From Theobroma cacao (taxonomy: Eukaryota > Streptophyta > Magnoliopsida > Malvales > Malvaceae): a stretch of 64,000 nucleotides of DNA. Positions 36,458-48,844 of this stretch are shown in pieces. A program made the translations under genes and the position numbers. The notes beneath the pieces are model-generated. The model ran no database searches, was not told the DNA's origin, and worked only from the letters and a program-made list of their open reading frames with translations. Numbering within the stretch: position 1 is the stretch's first letter; every line of letters begins with the position of its first letter. The DNA lies in contig NC_030859.1 of NCBI RefSeq assembly GCF_000208745.1, positions 1,155,670-1,219,669 of the forward strand, in the 5' to 3' direction.

Positions 36458-38843
36458 TCAAGCCACAAAGATAATGAAGACCACCAGGAAAAAGACGATT
36501 GCAATGAATATCTTGATTAAAAGCCATCTATTGGATGATATTTGGTTAAGATGCCTCAGAAGAGCATTGCGAGCACCTTCAACATTAGCTAATGATTGAT
36601 CCATGTCCTCATCAATCCTGCTCACAAGTCACAAAACCAGGCAGATTCTGTAAACAACTCAAAATACCTAATTTCATATAACAAACACTTCAAAATAAAG
36701 ATGTGCCCAGAGAAATGACATACTTATTTAGTTTATTGTCACTTTTGATGGAAATAGCAACTTTCCAGATCTAAAAATGAAAAGAAACTAGCAAAAAGTA
36801 TGGGCAAAAGCAGCAGACCTGATAGCTAGTTCTCCTTGCTGTGCAACCATTGTAGCCAGATGTGTAAAGATCCCACTAAGTTCTGAAATTGTAGATTCAA
36901 CATTTTGAAGAGCAACTGCCCTACTTTGTGAGTAGTGCTCTTGCCTGGGAACTACCTGCTGCAACATGGACATTTCCATGTGGTGGGAAGGTGTTCCATC
37001 CACAGCTGGCCTTCGTCTGTTTTGGTCAATAAAAGATGTAATAGAGAAAAATGACTATTAATGAAGTGCAAATGAAACAACAATGAGGCCCATAGATATA
37101 GAAGAAACAGGCATGAGTTTGGGATATACCTACATATAAAGAAAATTTTCAATCCTAATGCATAGTAAAACCACAGTGAATAGGTACTTATGGGTCTAAA
37201 TTTCATAAGATGACATAACGATATGACCGATCAGTAGAAAACATGATTTATGGGAAAAGTATAAACCACAAACTTTAATCAAACACAACATAACATAACA
37301 CACCTGAGTTGGCTGCCAGCTTGAACTCCATTTGGTGGCAGTCTGGTTATAAAGTAAAGGTAGACATTAGTCAAACAGCAAGAGTAGTAATGGTTTTTCA
37401 GTTAAAGGAAAACATAAAGAGAGATCAGTGTGTATTGATGAGACTATCTACAACTGTGCTAGATGCTACTCAAAATTGATTAAATTATTAGCGCAGCAAC
37501 AGTCTAGCACACCAAATGTATTATAAATACCAGATTCCTTAGATTCATAGAAATAATAGCCTGGAAACACTTGATCCTGCCTCCTGCACATGAAGACAGG
37601 ATAATAACCAAGACAGTAGACGCCTATTGGATGTTTATTTATATCTACTAAATAATACTGCACCAAGAAATGCAGAGTACCCACCCTGACTGTGGTAAAC
37701 TCCCAGAGGCAGTTGAAGAACTTGACCAAGGAGGTGGCTCAGTCACAGATTCTGTTTGACGCTGAAATGGGTTCTCTCTCGATGCATTTTTAGAAAATAT
37801 CTGTTTCCTGTTTTCGTGAGCCTTGATATTCTGCATAACCACAACACATTCCAAAAAATAAATAAATAAATAAGCAACCTAAGAGCAACAATGAAGGGTT
37901 ATTAGTTCTTAATACTCAATAAACAACTATAATTCTAATGTAGCACAAACCTCAGTTCTTGCAGTTAAAACATCTTGAAGATGCTTCGTAGCACCCATTA
38001 ACTTGCCCTTCAAATCATCACAAACCGTCGTCGAGTGAACAACTCTATCCTCGGAATAATTTCCATCTGCAATCTCCATGTTTTGAAGTGTTTGCAAATC
38101 CGAAAGTGCCATATTCAATGCCGTAATATCACTCTTTATCAAAGCAGTTAATTCCTGTATTTCCATAATCGGATCGTCGAACATGGATGACCTTTTTGCC
38201 ACTACAACAATCACATTAAAACATCAAGATAACAGTATTTCAAAATTACCACTGCAAAATCAGCTACTAATCTGATTCTTTCCTTTAGGAAAAAAAAAGA
38301 CATTTATTCCATTAATTAAATTTTAAACAACTACAAGGAAATATCTTTAGCACTTAAATAAATTAAATTTTAATTCCCAATAGTAAAATCAAGATTAACA
38401 TTTTACTTAGCACACTAATTATACATATTTACCAAAAAAAAACACCTTTTTATTCCATTTTACAAAATTTAAACAACTAAAAGGAAATATATTTAGCACT
38501 TAAATTAACCAAATTTTAATTCCCAATAGCAACAATCCAAGTAAATATTAAGCCAAAAAAATGAATAAATCATTAAATAAAAGAAATTCAGATAAACAAA
38601 CAATTAAAAAAAAAGCTTACATTTGGCAAGTCTAACGATTTTTTGAGAGGTTTCATGGATACCCGATCCGATTAGGGAAGCCTTCTTATTGAACTCGGAT
38701 CTGGAAGAGAGAGGAGGAGGCGGTTTGGAAACGTGGTCGTTTTGGAGATGACTATCATTGACGGATGAGATCCCTCCGATCTTTTGAAGCGTTTGGAGTA
38801 GTGATCGGAACTCGGCTGTCCGATCTCTGTACGGGGAGGTCAT
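36458..38843 (-). CDS. SYP31: Syntaxin of the SYP3 group, SYP31-like (Golgi Qa-SNARE)
   Basis: Syntaxin-5-type Qa-SNARE mediating fusion at the cis-Golgi / ER-Golgi interface. Exons 38843-38621, 38201-37951, 37830-37685, 37342-37304, 37016-36819, 36617-36458; all GT-AG; 338 aa, near the Arabidopsis SYP31 length. The N-terminal YRDRTAEF, SEFNKKAS and LAKLAKRSSMFDD blocks, the Habc region (ALNMALSDLQTLQN, ATKHLQDVLTARTE), and a Pro/Ser linker (TEPPPWSSSS) precede the SNARE motif (SRAVALQNVESTISELSG through VAQQGELAIRIDEDMD). It ends in one C-terminal membrane anchor (IFIAIVFFLVVFIIFVA). NMEIADGNYSEDRV and GKLMGATK match SYP31 rather than SYP32. Divergent from RPP0. Confidence 0.93.
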
Positions 38844-39424
38844 CGAGGAAAACGCTGCCGTTTAAGGTGGCGCGAAAGGGGAAGTTCGGTTGTCGGAGAG
38901 GGGAATGTTAACGTAGGAATTGGAGGGAAAGATTGCCGGAGAGAAACAAAACAAAGTGTTCGCGGTGGTTTTTTGGTCGTTTTAGTGGGGTCTTCAGTTG
39001 CTAACTTTGTCCAATGATGTTTCGCCACGTAACACGCTGAATATGGCCCGCCTTCTAACCGGGCATATTTCTTTTTGGGCTCAAAACAGATGAAGCCCAA
39101 AAAAACCCATAATTCAAGAACCCGACCCAAGCCAATCAGATGGTCGGAACAAATCTCACCCGTCCGATCTAGGTCATAACCCAAAACCCTAATTTCTGCT
39201 CTATAAAGCAACTGTAACCCATTTCTCCACTTTCACCTGCCTCCCAATCGCTCTAGGGTTTATCTCTCTCTTCACTCTTTCTTCACTCCCAAATCCACCG
39301 GAGGTTAAAGAGACGGCACTGTTTCGCTGTCCGCCTTGACCGAGCAACCCGCTTCGTCTTGGCCCTCGATTTTGCCCACTGTAAAATTTTGTATCTTTAC
39401 TCCTAACTCTTCTTCCTTCCCGAA
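38844..39424. promoter_or_regulatory. Divergent SYP31 / RPP0 promoter region
   Basis: Only 581 bp separate the two start codons. On the RPP0 side, site-II type TGGGCY elements occur in both orientations (TGGGCT 39076-39081; AGCCCA 39094-39099). A telo-box AAAACCCTAA lies at 39183-39192, TATAAA at 39202-39207, and a reverse telo-box AGGGTTT at 39255-39261. Site II plus telo-box is the known plant ribosomal-protein gene arrangement, coupling expression to growth. Transcription of RPP0 likely starts near 39235, giving a pyrimidine-rich leader of about 190 nt. Whether SYP31 shares these sites is unknown. Confidence 0.75.
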
Positions 39425-41067
39425 ATGGCGGTGAAACCCTCCAAGGCCGACAAGAAGATCGCGTACGACGCTAAGCTATGCCAGCTATTAGACGAGTACA
39501 CCCAGATCCTGATCGCGGCTGCCGACAACGTGGGTTCGAACCAGCTCCAGAACATCCGCAAAGGTCTCCGTGGTGACTCTGTTGTTCTCATGGGTAAGAA
39601 TACCATGATGAAAAGGTCCATTAGGATGCACGCTGAGAAGACCGGGAATACGGCTTTCCTTAACCTCATCCCTTTGCTCCAGGTACTTTTAAGTTTAACT
39701 ATTTGTTGTAATTTGTTTTTGGTTTTTAGTGTTTGACAGATAAAGTAAGCGTCTTTGCCTGTTATTTATTGAAACAGGGAAATGTGGGATTGATCTTTAC
39801 TAAGGGTGACTTGAAGGAAGTTAGCGAGGAGGTTGCCAAGTACAAGGTGGGTAATTGTTATTCGATAAATGGAAGTTGGAATACTTGAAACTAGAACTAT
39901 TTTATCAGTTCTTTTTTATGATGATTTAAATAGTAATTAGTAGATAGATGAAAATTTTGCTTTATAATCTAAAGAACATGTGAACTTGTTTAATTTTGTT
40001 CAGTCATAGGAGTATATATGATTAGATTATATTTGTTAATATAGTTTACTTCTGTTTTAGAACCCGCATTACATTGCTGCTTAGGGAAAGGCATGCAAGG
40101 AAAAACTATTTATTGGCTTGACAATAGATTAGTTACCATTCTCTTTGTTGCGTCCAATTCCATGTTCTTTTTTAGAAGTCATGTCTCAAATTTTAAATGA
40201 TTCTGTTACTATATTGTTGTTGGTGTTTTAAGTTTAGTGTTTTTTGATGTATAGTTGATTCTTGCTATTTGTTTTGCGTTTTTGCTCAAAATGCTTGGAC
40301 TTAATTTTATCTTTCTTTATGAATAGGTTGGAGCCCCTGCTCGTGTTGGTCTGGTTGCACCTATTGATGTTGTTGTCCCACCTGGCAACACCGGGCTTGA
40401 TCCATCACAGACCTCCTTCTTCCAGGTACCGATATTTTTCTGGTAGTAATGTTGTTCTTTTATCTGATTTTTGGTGCTCCTTGTTAAAGGATTTGTTGGA
40501 TTCTTTTATCGTATTTCTGTTATATTTTAGGTGCTCAATATTCCTACCAAGATTAACAAGGGTACTGTCGAAATTATCACCCCTGTGGAGCTTATCAAGA
40601 AAGGTGACAAGGTTGGGTCTTCTGAGGCTGCACTTCTGGCCAAGCTTGGAATTAGGCCCTTCTCATATGGTCTTGTTGTCCTGTCTGTTTATGACAATGG
40701 CTCAGTCTTTAGCCCTGAGGTATTGGATCTTACTGAGGATGACCTGGTTGAGAAATTTGCTGCTGGTGTCTCCATGGTTACTGCATTGTCCCTTGCCATC
40801 TCATACCCAACCCTTGCTGCTGCACCACACATGTTCATCAATGCCTACAAGAATGTCTTGGCTCTTGCTATTGCGACAGAGTATTCATTCCCACAGGCTG
40901 ACAAAGTGAAGGAATACTTGGCGGATCCAAGTAAGTTTGCAGTTGCTGCCGCCCCTGTTGCAGCTGATGCTGGTGCTGCCCCTGCTGCCGCTGCTGCTGT
41001 GGAGGAGAAGAAACCAGAACCTGAAGAAGAGTCTGATGACGATATGGGATTCAGTCTCTTTGACTAA
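39425..41067 (+). CDS. RPP0: Large-subunit acidic ribosomal protein P0 (uL10)
   Basis: Cytosolic ribosomal stalk base that binds 28S rRNA and anchors P1/P2 dimers for elongation-factor recruitment. Exons 39425-39682, 39778-39846, 40327-40425, 40531-41067; all GT-AG; 320 aa, the usual plant length. It starts [19 protein letters not shown] and contains the rRNA-binding region with [20 protein letters not shown] and [12 protein letters not shown]. It ends with an Ala-rich hinge and the conserved acidic tail [14 protein letters not shown], the shared P-protein C-terminus that contacts the factor-binding centre. The promoter carries ribosomal-protein-type motifs. Confidence 0.97.
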
Positions 41068-44000
41068 GTTCTTTATCATCAACTGCTTGGATTTGTTTTG
41101 CTTAGTTTCTTTTTTATGTGTACTTTGATTTGTTAATGTTTGGAGAATTCATAAGTTTATGAACGTTTTAATTTAGTTTTATTGTCTGTTATATCTCAGT
41201 TTGCATTTCGAATTATGCTCCCAAATCCATCATTTAAACACACAGTCCCAAACCCATCATTTAAACACAGTCCCAAATCCATCATTTTGGTCATTAGAAA
41301 CATAGGGAATGTTATGTGAATTGATATATGAGATCTCCTATTTGATGACAAGGTTCCCTGCAGCATTTTCAATTTGATGTAAAGCTAAAACTGGTTTATG
41401 TGCATGGGGAACTTCCATGGAAAAAGAGGAGGACAAGTTTGGTCTTATCCCAATCTCATTTTCTCCAAGAATGAGATGTGACCTTACGCCCTTATCCCTA
41501 ACTCCACAATAGGATGTTGGACCTTTCCCCTTTTATATCCAAAGGACTCACTATTCAAACATGATTGAAAAAAGAAATACACAATGTAAGAAAGACGAGA
41601 ATTTCTAATTGACTCAAATAATCCTGAGATAACAAAACTTAGCCTGTGGCAAAGCCTGAATGGAAGAAGCACTATGAACACAATATTTGGGTACCCTTTA
41701 CACTCAAGGTTAGTGTCTCAAGTCTTGCACGTGAAATTTGATGTTGAAATCTATTTATAGCTCATTGCTAAACAATTGTAGAGTCACTATCTGCTCTTCT
41801 CTGACAAGTTAGAACTTTGAAATAGAGGGTTTTCCAAACATTTCTTTATACTTTAAAATAAGAATTATTGACCCCAACAACTCAAATTCTGCTTGGTAAT
41901 GATCTCTTGATAAATTCTTTCGTGGGGTAGATGAATTTTTGGAGCTGTCCCACAAGAATGATCCAAGATTTGTTTGTCTAATGCTGTGGTTTAACATTTT
42001 TGAACTAAAGTAAGGATTAGACCTTGTTCACATTCACTTTCCCCACCCCCCCTCTCTCTCTCTCTCTCGGGCTAGTTTCTTTGCCAAATGAGATCAGGCA
42101 GTGACAAAAAACTTACTGGGAGAAAGAGCTCGATCAAGGCAAAGGCAAAGGGATAAGATCCTGTCCCTTTCCCTTTTCAGATTCTTTCGGATTCGGATAT
42201 GCTCTCTCCTCCATACCACAAGGAACTAAACGCAGTACCGTGTGTCATTGTTTTTGTCTGATTAAATTATAGGTATAAGCACTCAAACTGGGATTCTGCT
42301 TTCTTCTTTGGAAGCATGATTTTCCTTCCTTTAAGTAGCTAAGGATATGTTACATCTTTAGTCACATCCGATGGTAGGATTGGAGCCTTGGAGAATCTTT
42401 GCTTAATATCCTTCCAAGTGGTATGGATAAGTTTTATGTTTCATTAATTAACCAAATATTTATTATAAATTGATGGAATTAATTAGAAGGTACTTGGCAA
42501 GAAGTCATGACTTAAACGACTTGCTCAAGTTGTCCCAATATTCACTTTCCAAAAAAAAAAAAAAGTTGTCCCGATATTCAATCATACAAGAGGCCAAATG
42601 ATTGATCACAAACTTTGATATCAACTTAGAGCTACACAAACATTAAATGTAGGGCAACAAAAGAAAATGATCCAAACCCAAATGATAGAGAATTTGTTTG
42701 AAATACAATAACACTTGAATCGGATTCAAAATTGTCTAAATCGTAATTTATTTATTCAGTTGACACATCTAAAACAAACTTTATAAACAATTGTGCCAAT
42801 TACTTTTGTTCTTTTCTTTCCATATATTGAGGTTGTTTAGCACTATGAATTAGTTGCAAAAGTGGGTTCTTGAAAGTGTAGGAATATGATCTTGACAAGG
42901 AAAAAACTGGTCATTGATTTAGACCCCATGAATTAATCTTTGATTTCAAAATCACTTCAATGTTTTCAAGATATGGATTCACTTTAAATTCAAACTTGAT
43001 ATTCTATGGATTGTGATAGCTAGGGCAAACTTGATCCTAGAGGATAGAGCTCCAGCTAGCTCTTTTTTCTTAGGGAAAAAAAAATTAAGAAACAAAATTA
43101 TGCCCCTTGATTCCTGGAAATTAAGTGTGTTAAAGTTCATAAAGTTCATGCATAATCCTTAAAAGATTAAGTGCATGCATATAAATCATGTCCCAAACCA
43201 ATGAAAACACCCTAATTAGACAACACTAATTAAATTCATAATTACCTGATAACCCATAAAAAGGCTGCTGGCTAGGAGGATAAGGGTGGGCTCATCCTTT
43301 TGCCTAATTCTTTACTAACACTTGGGTCCCCCCCAAGGCAAATGGCAGCATTTCTTGCTTGAATGGCTATCCACTACAAAGACCATGTTGAAACAAGTTG
43401 GGAGACTGGTCGTACCAAGGTTTGGTTTGTTTTTTTGTTTATATATTAATTTGTCAAGGAGAATTTTCAATTCCTAATTAAATTAATCTTAATACAAGCA
43501 ATTAACAATACCTATGACGCCGCCGGTCTTCGTCTTTATTTTTTATTGTTTTTAAAAAATTATTGGTGGGTTAGATGATTTTTCCACGTTGTTATCCTCC
43601 AACAAACAATGTTTAAAACTAATCAATTGTTTTGTATTGAATAATATGATGTAGGAATAGTTAAACCTAATGCTTTTGTCCTAAAGGTACTATTAATAAA
43701 GGTAAGTATCAACCTCAAATATTTACTTGTTCAAATATTTAAAATATTTTCAACTGTAAATAAATAAATTAAAACTTTTAATTTAGTACGACTTTTGATT
43801 TGACTTTATAATTTAAAATTAAAGTATTAATGATCTTATCCGCATTTTTTTTTATATTTTTGGTTTTTGACCCTTAATTTTCACCTAAATGGGTAGATTG
43901 AAAAGATGAAAGAACTATGCTTTATCTTTGTATTATACTATAAATGGATTAAAATAATGTTGCTTCAAAATAAGTATTTACATGAACTTGGAGAGATATG

Positions 44001-44985
44001 TTCAAAGATTAAAATACGTTTGTTTTTTTCAATTATTAAATTTTGAAATTACGCGGTCATTGAAATGAAAAATCAACCCTAAAATATAAAAATATATATG
44101 AATAGTTTGCCTGCTTTTGTAGTTTTAAGACAATTTCCATGAAAATCTCTTCTTTGAAAAGAAACCCTAATTGGAAGACTTAAGTCAACAATCAACAAGC
44201 CATGCAAAGTGCAATATTCAAATGAAGAAATTACCATTTGAATTCCCCTGAATATGCTAAACCCTTCTTCACTTTATTGTTCTTCTCTTGCTTTAACTTT
44301 TTGAGAATGAATTGGTTGGTGTGTATCAAATTAAAGAAGCCAAAAAGGTTAATGGATGATGATTAAATTTTTAACTTTAAATCGACAAAGAGATGTATAT
44401 TTTTTGGATAAAGGAGACAAAAATGGCAACTAAATCAGACAATAATGATAAAGAAAATCGACAGAACAAGGAACACAAATCTCTTACATATTCCAAATGT
44501 TACCCCAATTCGATTTGATCATGCTGCTTTCTTTTTAGCTGTCTTTTTTTTGCTTTGGGTCTTTTCTTGATCACAATCTCTTATTTGTAATTTATCGGTA
44601 TAACTTGATATTCGGTGTTTAATCTGATGATAAATTGCAAAATCGTATCTTTTATTAAAAATGTTAAAGGGTAAGTTATATATACAAATTTTTCGATGGA
44701 AAATGTTCAAAGCATACGTTTTAGGTGCATAGAATGATAGAATTAAGGTACACATCCATTGAATGTGAAGCAAATTTTCTTGGCAAACAAGAAGCTCTCC
44801 ATACATATCCAGCTGCATGTGCTAGCTAGCAAGCATATAAAGAAAACCTTTCTCCCCATTCCTACAAAAACCAATGTGCTCAATATGCTGTGGTGAGCAA
44901 TTGCTTACCCTTACAGCAAAGCATATTCAGGATAAGTGAATTACCCCTTTTTATTCTTCCCTATCTAAATTTGGAATGGGTTAAA

Positions 44986-45031
<46 letters not shown>

Positions 45032-45780
45032 TAAAGAAAGAATAAAGAGAGAAGAAGAAGAAGTGGATAAATGAAGGGAAATGGGAGCAGTGCATTACAG
45101 TTCACATCGTGGTGCATGTTCTCTTTCACATGCCCCCTTGACATCAGCCTCGAAGCATGCTGCCTTTCTAGGAAACCTCCCTCATCCTAATGACCCTGAC
45201 CCCAGCCCACCCTTCTAAGTCAAAAAACAACGGATTATTCTCCCTTACTGGATAATATTATTTTATTCTTATTTTCTTTCCAAACTTTTCATGCAAATTA
45301 CGATCTAATGTGGGATTTTTAATATTTTCTTTTATTTGAATTCACGATGTTGTCGTTACAAGTTGATCACCTTACTTATTTTATTAATTAAAAATTTTAA
45401 ACATGATATGATTATCATATCCAAATCAATTTTATAACACTTTATCACAAGATTATTATTTTTAAAAAAAAATTAATTTATTACTATATGTAATTCCACG
45501 CTTATAAACTTAAGACCCTCTTTTACACATTAATATGAAATTTCATATTATCTTGGTCGGATAAGGGCATTGTATTAGCAATCGTCAAATTATCAAACTA
45601 TTAAGCATCTTATAAGATTAATTAATAAAAATTTTAAATTAAATGTAGTAATTGACTATTAATATGATAAATTTTAATATAGAGAAGATATTATACTTAA
45701 TGTAAGGACTTTATTTAGTAATGGAATTAATCAAGGAGAAATAAGAGTATACTGTTTATCTAATTATCTTAGCCTTCAGA
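41068..45780. other. Gene-poor region downstream of RPP0
   Basis: Starts with the RPP0 3' UTR. At 41219-41288 three copies of CCCAAAYCCATCATTT form a short array. Microsatellites: C/CT-rich at 42042-42068 and (AT)n at 44986-45028. A 99-codon minus frame at 44519-44818 ends in a Lys-rich tail and looks fortuitous. I found no gene, and no paired element ends. Confidence 0.5.
44986..45028. repeat. (AT)n microsatellite
   Basis: About 20 AT dinucleotides with one AAA interruption. Confidence 0.9.
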
Positions 45781-46150
45781 ATTTGGCGGCTGGTCATAAA
45801 TCAAAGGTTTAAATCCCGACGTGCAAGGCAATTAAATGCCACGTGGCGAGATCAGAAGCGCCTACTTGGCACCGCCAAATGAACCTGATAGGCAAGCCGT
45901 GGGAAGTGGAAGCCGACAGGTGAGAGTGGGGGGCGATACACGTGACGGACACGATGGATGTGGACCAATAAAATAGGGCCGCGTGTTACCTTCTGTGGGC
46001 GCTTGAATACAACAAGCGCGGCCGAGTTGGAGAGCATTAAGGCCGAGTCGGCTAGGGGGAAGAGCAATGAGAGAGTGACACGTATCTCCAATCAAAGGAC
46101 TGTGCCTTTTCGGCGGGGTTGGGGCGGTAAACGCGGAGATTGAGTCCAAT
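45781..46150. promoter_or_regulatory. GC-rich island with clustered ACGT-core motifs
   Basis: This roughly 370-bp stretch is far more GC-rich than its surroundings. It contains a perfect 10-bp palindrome GCCACGTGGC (45838-45847; G-box/ABRE type), ACACGTGAC (45938-45946), GACACGTAT near 46077, a GCCGCGTG (from 45978), and CCAAT motifs near 45964 and 46090. Overlapping frames of 61-95 codons occur on both strands, as expected for GC-rich DNA. No downstream gene was identified on either strand, so it may be an orphan promoter, an enhancer, or a decayed gene. Confidence 0.4.
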
Positions 46151-48660
46151 TAAGGGAAGCTTCTTTGGATATGGTTTGGGAGAGAAAGGTTGGAAGTTTT
46201 GCAACAAGACAAATTCCCAAATAAAAAATAAAAGAAAAAGAAAGAAGACTTATCCACAAAACATTTATTTCACAATTGATTGAACTAAAGGATCTGTCCA
46301 TGTTTCGATTTTTCAAATAAAAATTTAAAATAATAAAAAATAGTTTCAATACCTAAGTTTTTATTGATAATAATTATCATAAGTTTACATTTAAACCACC
46401 TAAGATACTAACACTTATAAAATTTATACTCAAATAATGCATCAAATATAAATAATGACGGATTATGATTTTGCATAAGAGGGTAATTAAAATGTATTTA
46501 TAAATTTATATATCTCAAAATTTATATAAATTTAATAATAAAAAAATTAAAAATTAAAAATTTAAAGAGTGTCAGTCGTCACAATCTTAACTTCATTATT
46601 GAATATAATTTTCTTGATCATGTGTATTTTTTAAGATGAAATGTAAGTAATTTTTTTATATATAAATATAACGCGTCTTCAAAATTTACGAAAAAAAAAC
46701 TATTAGGTATACATTGCGGAGAATCAAAGTCCCTCAAGAACTTGCTAGAAAACCTATCATGTCAAACTTATTTAAACGTGCAACATTTGTTAACAATCAG
46801 CATCAGGCAATTGTTTGTATGGCTACCTTTAGAGATGTATTCAACACAAGAATATGAGAACATGTGCAAATACAAAGGGGTGGTTCTTACCATTTTCGTT
46901 TTCTTTTGGTAGTTGAACACTATTAGAATTAGAATATATGAAAGATTTTCTAATGTTTCTTGCAACTAAAGCAATATCCGATACTAAATGAAATAGATAG
47001 TTTTCTAAGGCAATGATCTTGATATATTCTTGATGAAAATCAACTCCATATATCTTCTCGTGACAAATCAATATCTAGCTATCCAAAATCGAATTTAATT
47101 AATTTATCAATTTTTTTTTGTATTTTCTATTATTCTCACGTTGATGTCAGGTTGAACCTTTCCGAAGAAATATATAAAGTCAATTATGTGGTAAAATAAT
47201 ATTAGAATTAATCCAATTTAGACTCAACTCATCCCAAGCACTTCTAGATAGAGACAAGCAAAATGAATGATAACATCGAGAGGATGTCGGATTGAGTGGG
47301 GAAAGTCATATTAAACGTTTTAAAAAAAATAAACAAAGATGTTTCACGATTTAAAAAAACTTATAAACGTGAATTACACATCTTATTAAGTTAACTTTTT
47401 GAGAAGAGAGCAATAATCTCGTGATAAGTTTTGATTGAATTTGTTTATTTATTAAAATTACTGAATGCAAAAATTGTCAATATTTTCCTAAAATGTCTTA
47501 ATCCATACATACATACGTTTGATGTTTCCGAGTTGCAAACATGGAATTGGTGTTAAAACTTATTTGACTAAATTGGCTTCAATCAAAGCCCTTTCATAGC
47601 CGTTAATGGTTCTGACTTTTCATGACTGGTTCGGCGCAAATGTTAGATCGCTTCTGTTTCTTTGGGTGGCAGCTTTGGAGTTAATCAAGAGGGTGGGCTG
47701 CCGTCGTTGTCAAATTTCACCACCCCAACAAGTGGCTGGTAAATTTGAATAAGTTTCCCTAGAAGGCGGTGAACCGACAATGGCATGATCGTAAATAGTG
47801 CACAACGATGGGCATAAATGTGGATAAAGTCAGGTCCGATGGTAAGCGCTTGACATTTGACCCCCCTCGATGGGGAACACTGAGGAAGCATCCCATGAAC
47901 TCCACAGGAATAATTGTTCGAATTTGGGAAGGGGTAAAGGATCAGCTACGGCACTACCTATTAATTTAATCGTACATTCCATTTTTATCAATTTCCTATT
48001 TTCCATGAAAAAGATGTTTCTTTTTTTTTAAAAAAAAAATTTCTCTAAATTCATCTTCTACAAAATTACGTGAATAAATGTACAAAATTATGAACTACTT
48101 ATATCATAAATATTAGACCTTATTAAGATATTAATATAATTCAATTAATCAAGATTTTGCAATGAAAATTAAGGGTTTCTTTTTTATTTTTTACCTCACT
48201 CATATCTTACAATTAAATTATATTTGATACATAATCAATATATAACACCAATACACTTTCAGTGAATTATATATATTATCATCTTGTTTAATAAATAAGT
48301 TTAAAATTTGAAAACTCAACAAAACAAATACGAAAATTGTGATATTTCAAAAATACATGTAAAATTTTGTGAAGAAAATTGGGAGAACTAAGTGGCGGAA
48401 GATGATTGGTGGAGAGATGAGTGGATAAGCTAAGAAGCAATGTAGCTGATCAACTTGGCCAAGCGGACTTTGGTTGAACATTAGAAAACAGACAACGACC
48501 AAAGTCTCACTTGAACGGTTCCCTTCCACTTTTCCCAAACACCCCATGAGATTCCCAAGTTCGGTCTGAAAAAATATATTTTGGATAAGCTTCATTTATT
48601 TTCCAATTTTTTTAGTTACCTCCCCCCAAAAAAAAAATAATTTAAAAATTAAAATTTCAA
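46151..48660. other. AT-rich intergenic DNA
   Basis: Non-coding. Short minus-strand frames at 46768-47071 and 47685-47891 match nothing I know. No element ends detected. Confidence 0.5.
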
Positions 48661-48744
48661 ATTTCTGTTTCTTCGTCAGGCCCAGCCCCACCCAATCCTT
48701 TCTTTCCACACGCCTTTTCTCCTGTTTGGCTTAATCGCCCGCCT

Positions 48745-48751
48745 TATAAAT
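48745..48751 (+). promoter_or_regulatory. Probable TATA box of the HSPRO gene
   Basis: TATAAAT lies 100 bp upstream of the HSPRO ATG. Spacing predicts transcription from about 48775, giving a leader of about 70 nt without an upstream ATG in frame. Confidence 0.6.
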
Positions 48752-48844
48752 ACCCCAATCTGTCTTCTCCCTTACAGTCAAGAAAATCCCAGAAATTGAA
48801 ATCCCGGAAAAAAGAAAAGATAATCCCATTTTTTGTTCTGGAAA

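Noticed and set aside
40262..40909. 215-codon plus-strand ORF overlapping RPP0
   Set aside because: It runs through intron and exon in a different frame from the P0 exons 40327-40425 and 40531-41067 and has Leu-rich, family-less content.
45800..45830. tRNA-like GGTTTAAATCCC sequence
   Set aside because: It resembles a T-arm, but no matching D-arm, anticodon stem or acceptor stem could be paired around it.
48833..48844. Upstream extension of HSPRO by four residues
   Set aside because: The codon at 48833 is TTG; the first ATG is 48845 and matches the family start MVDLDW.
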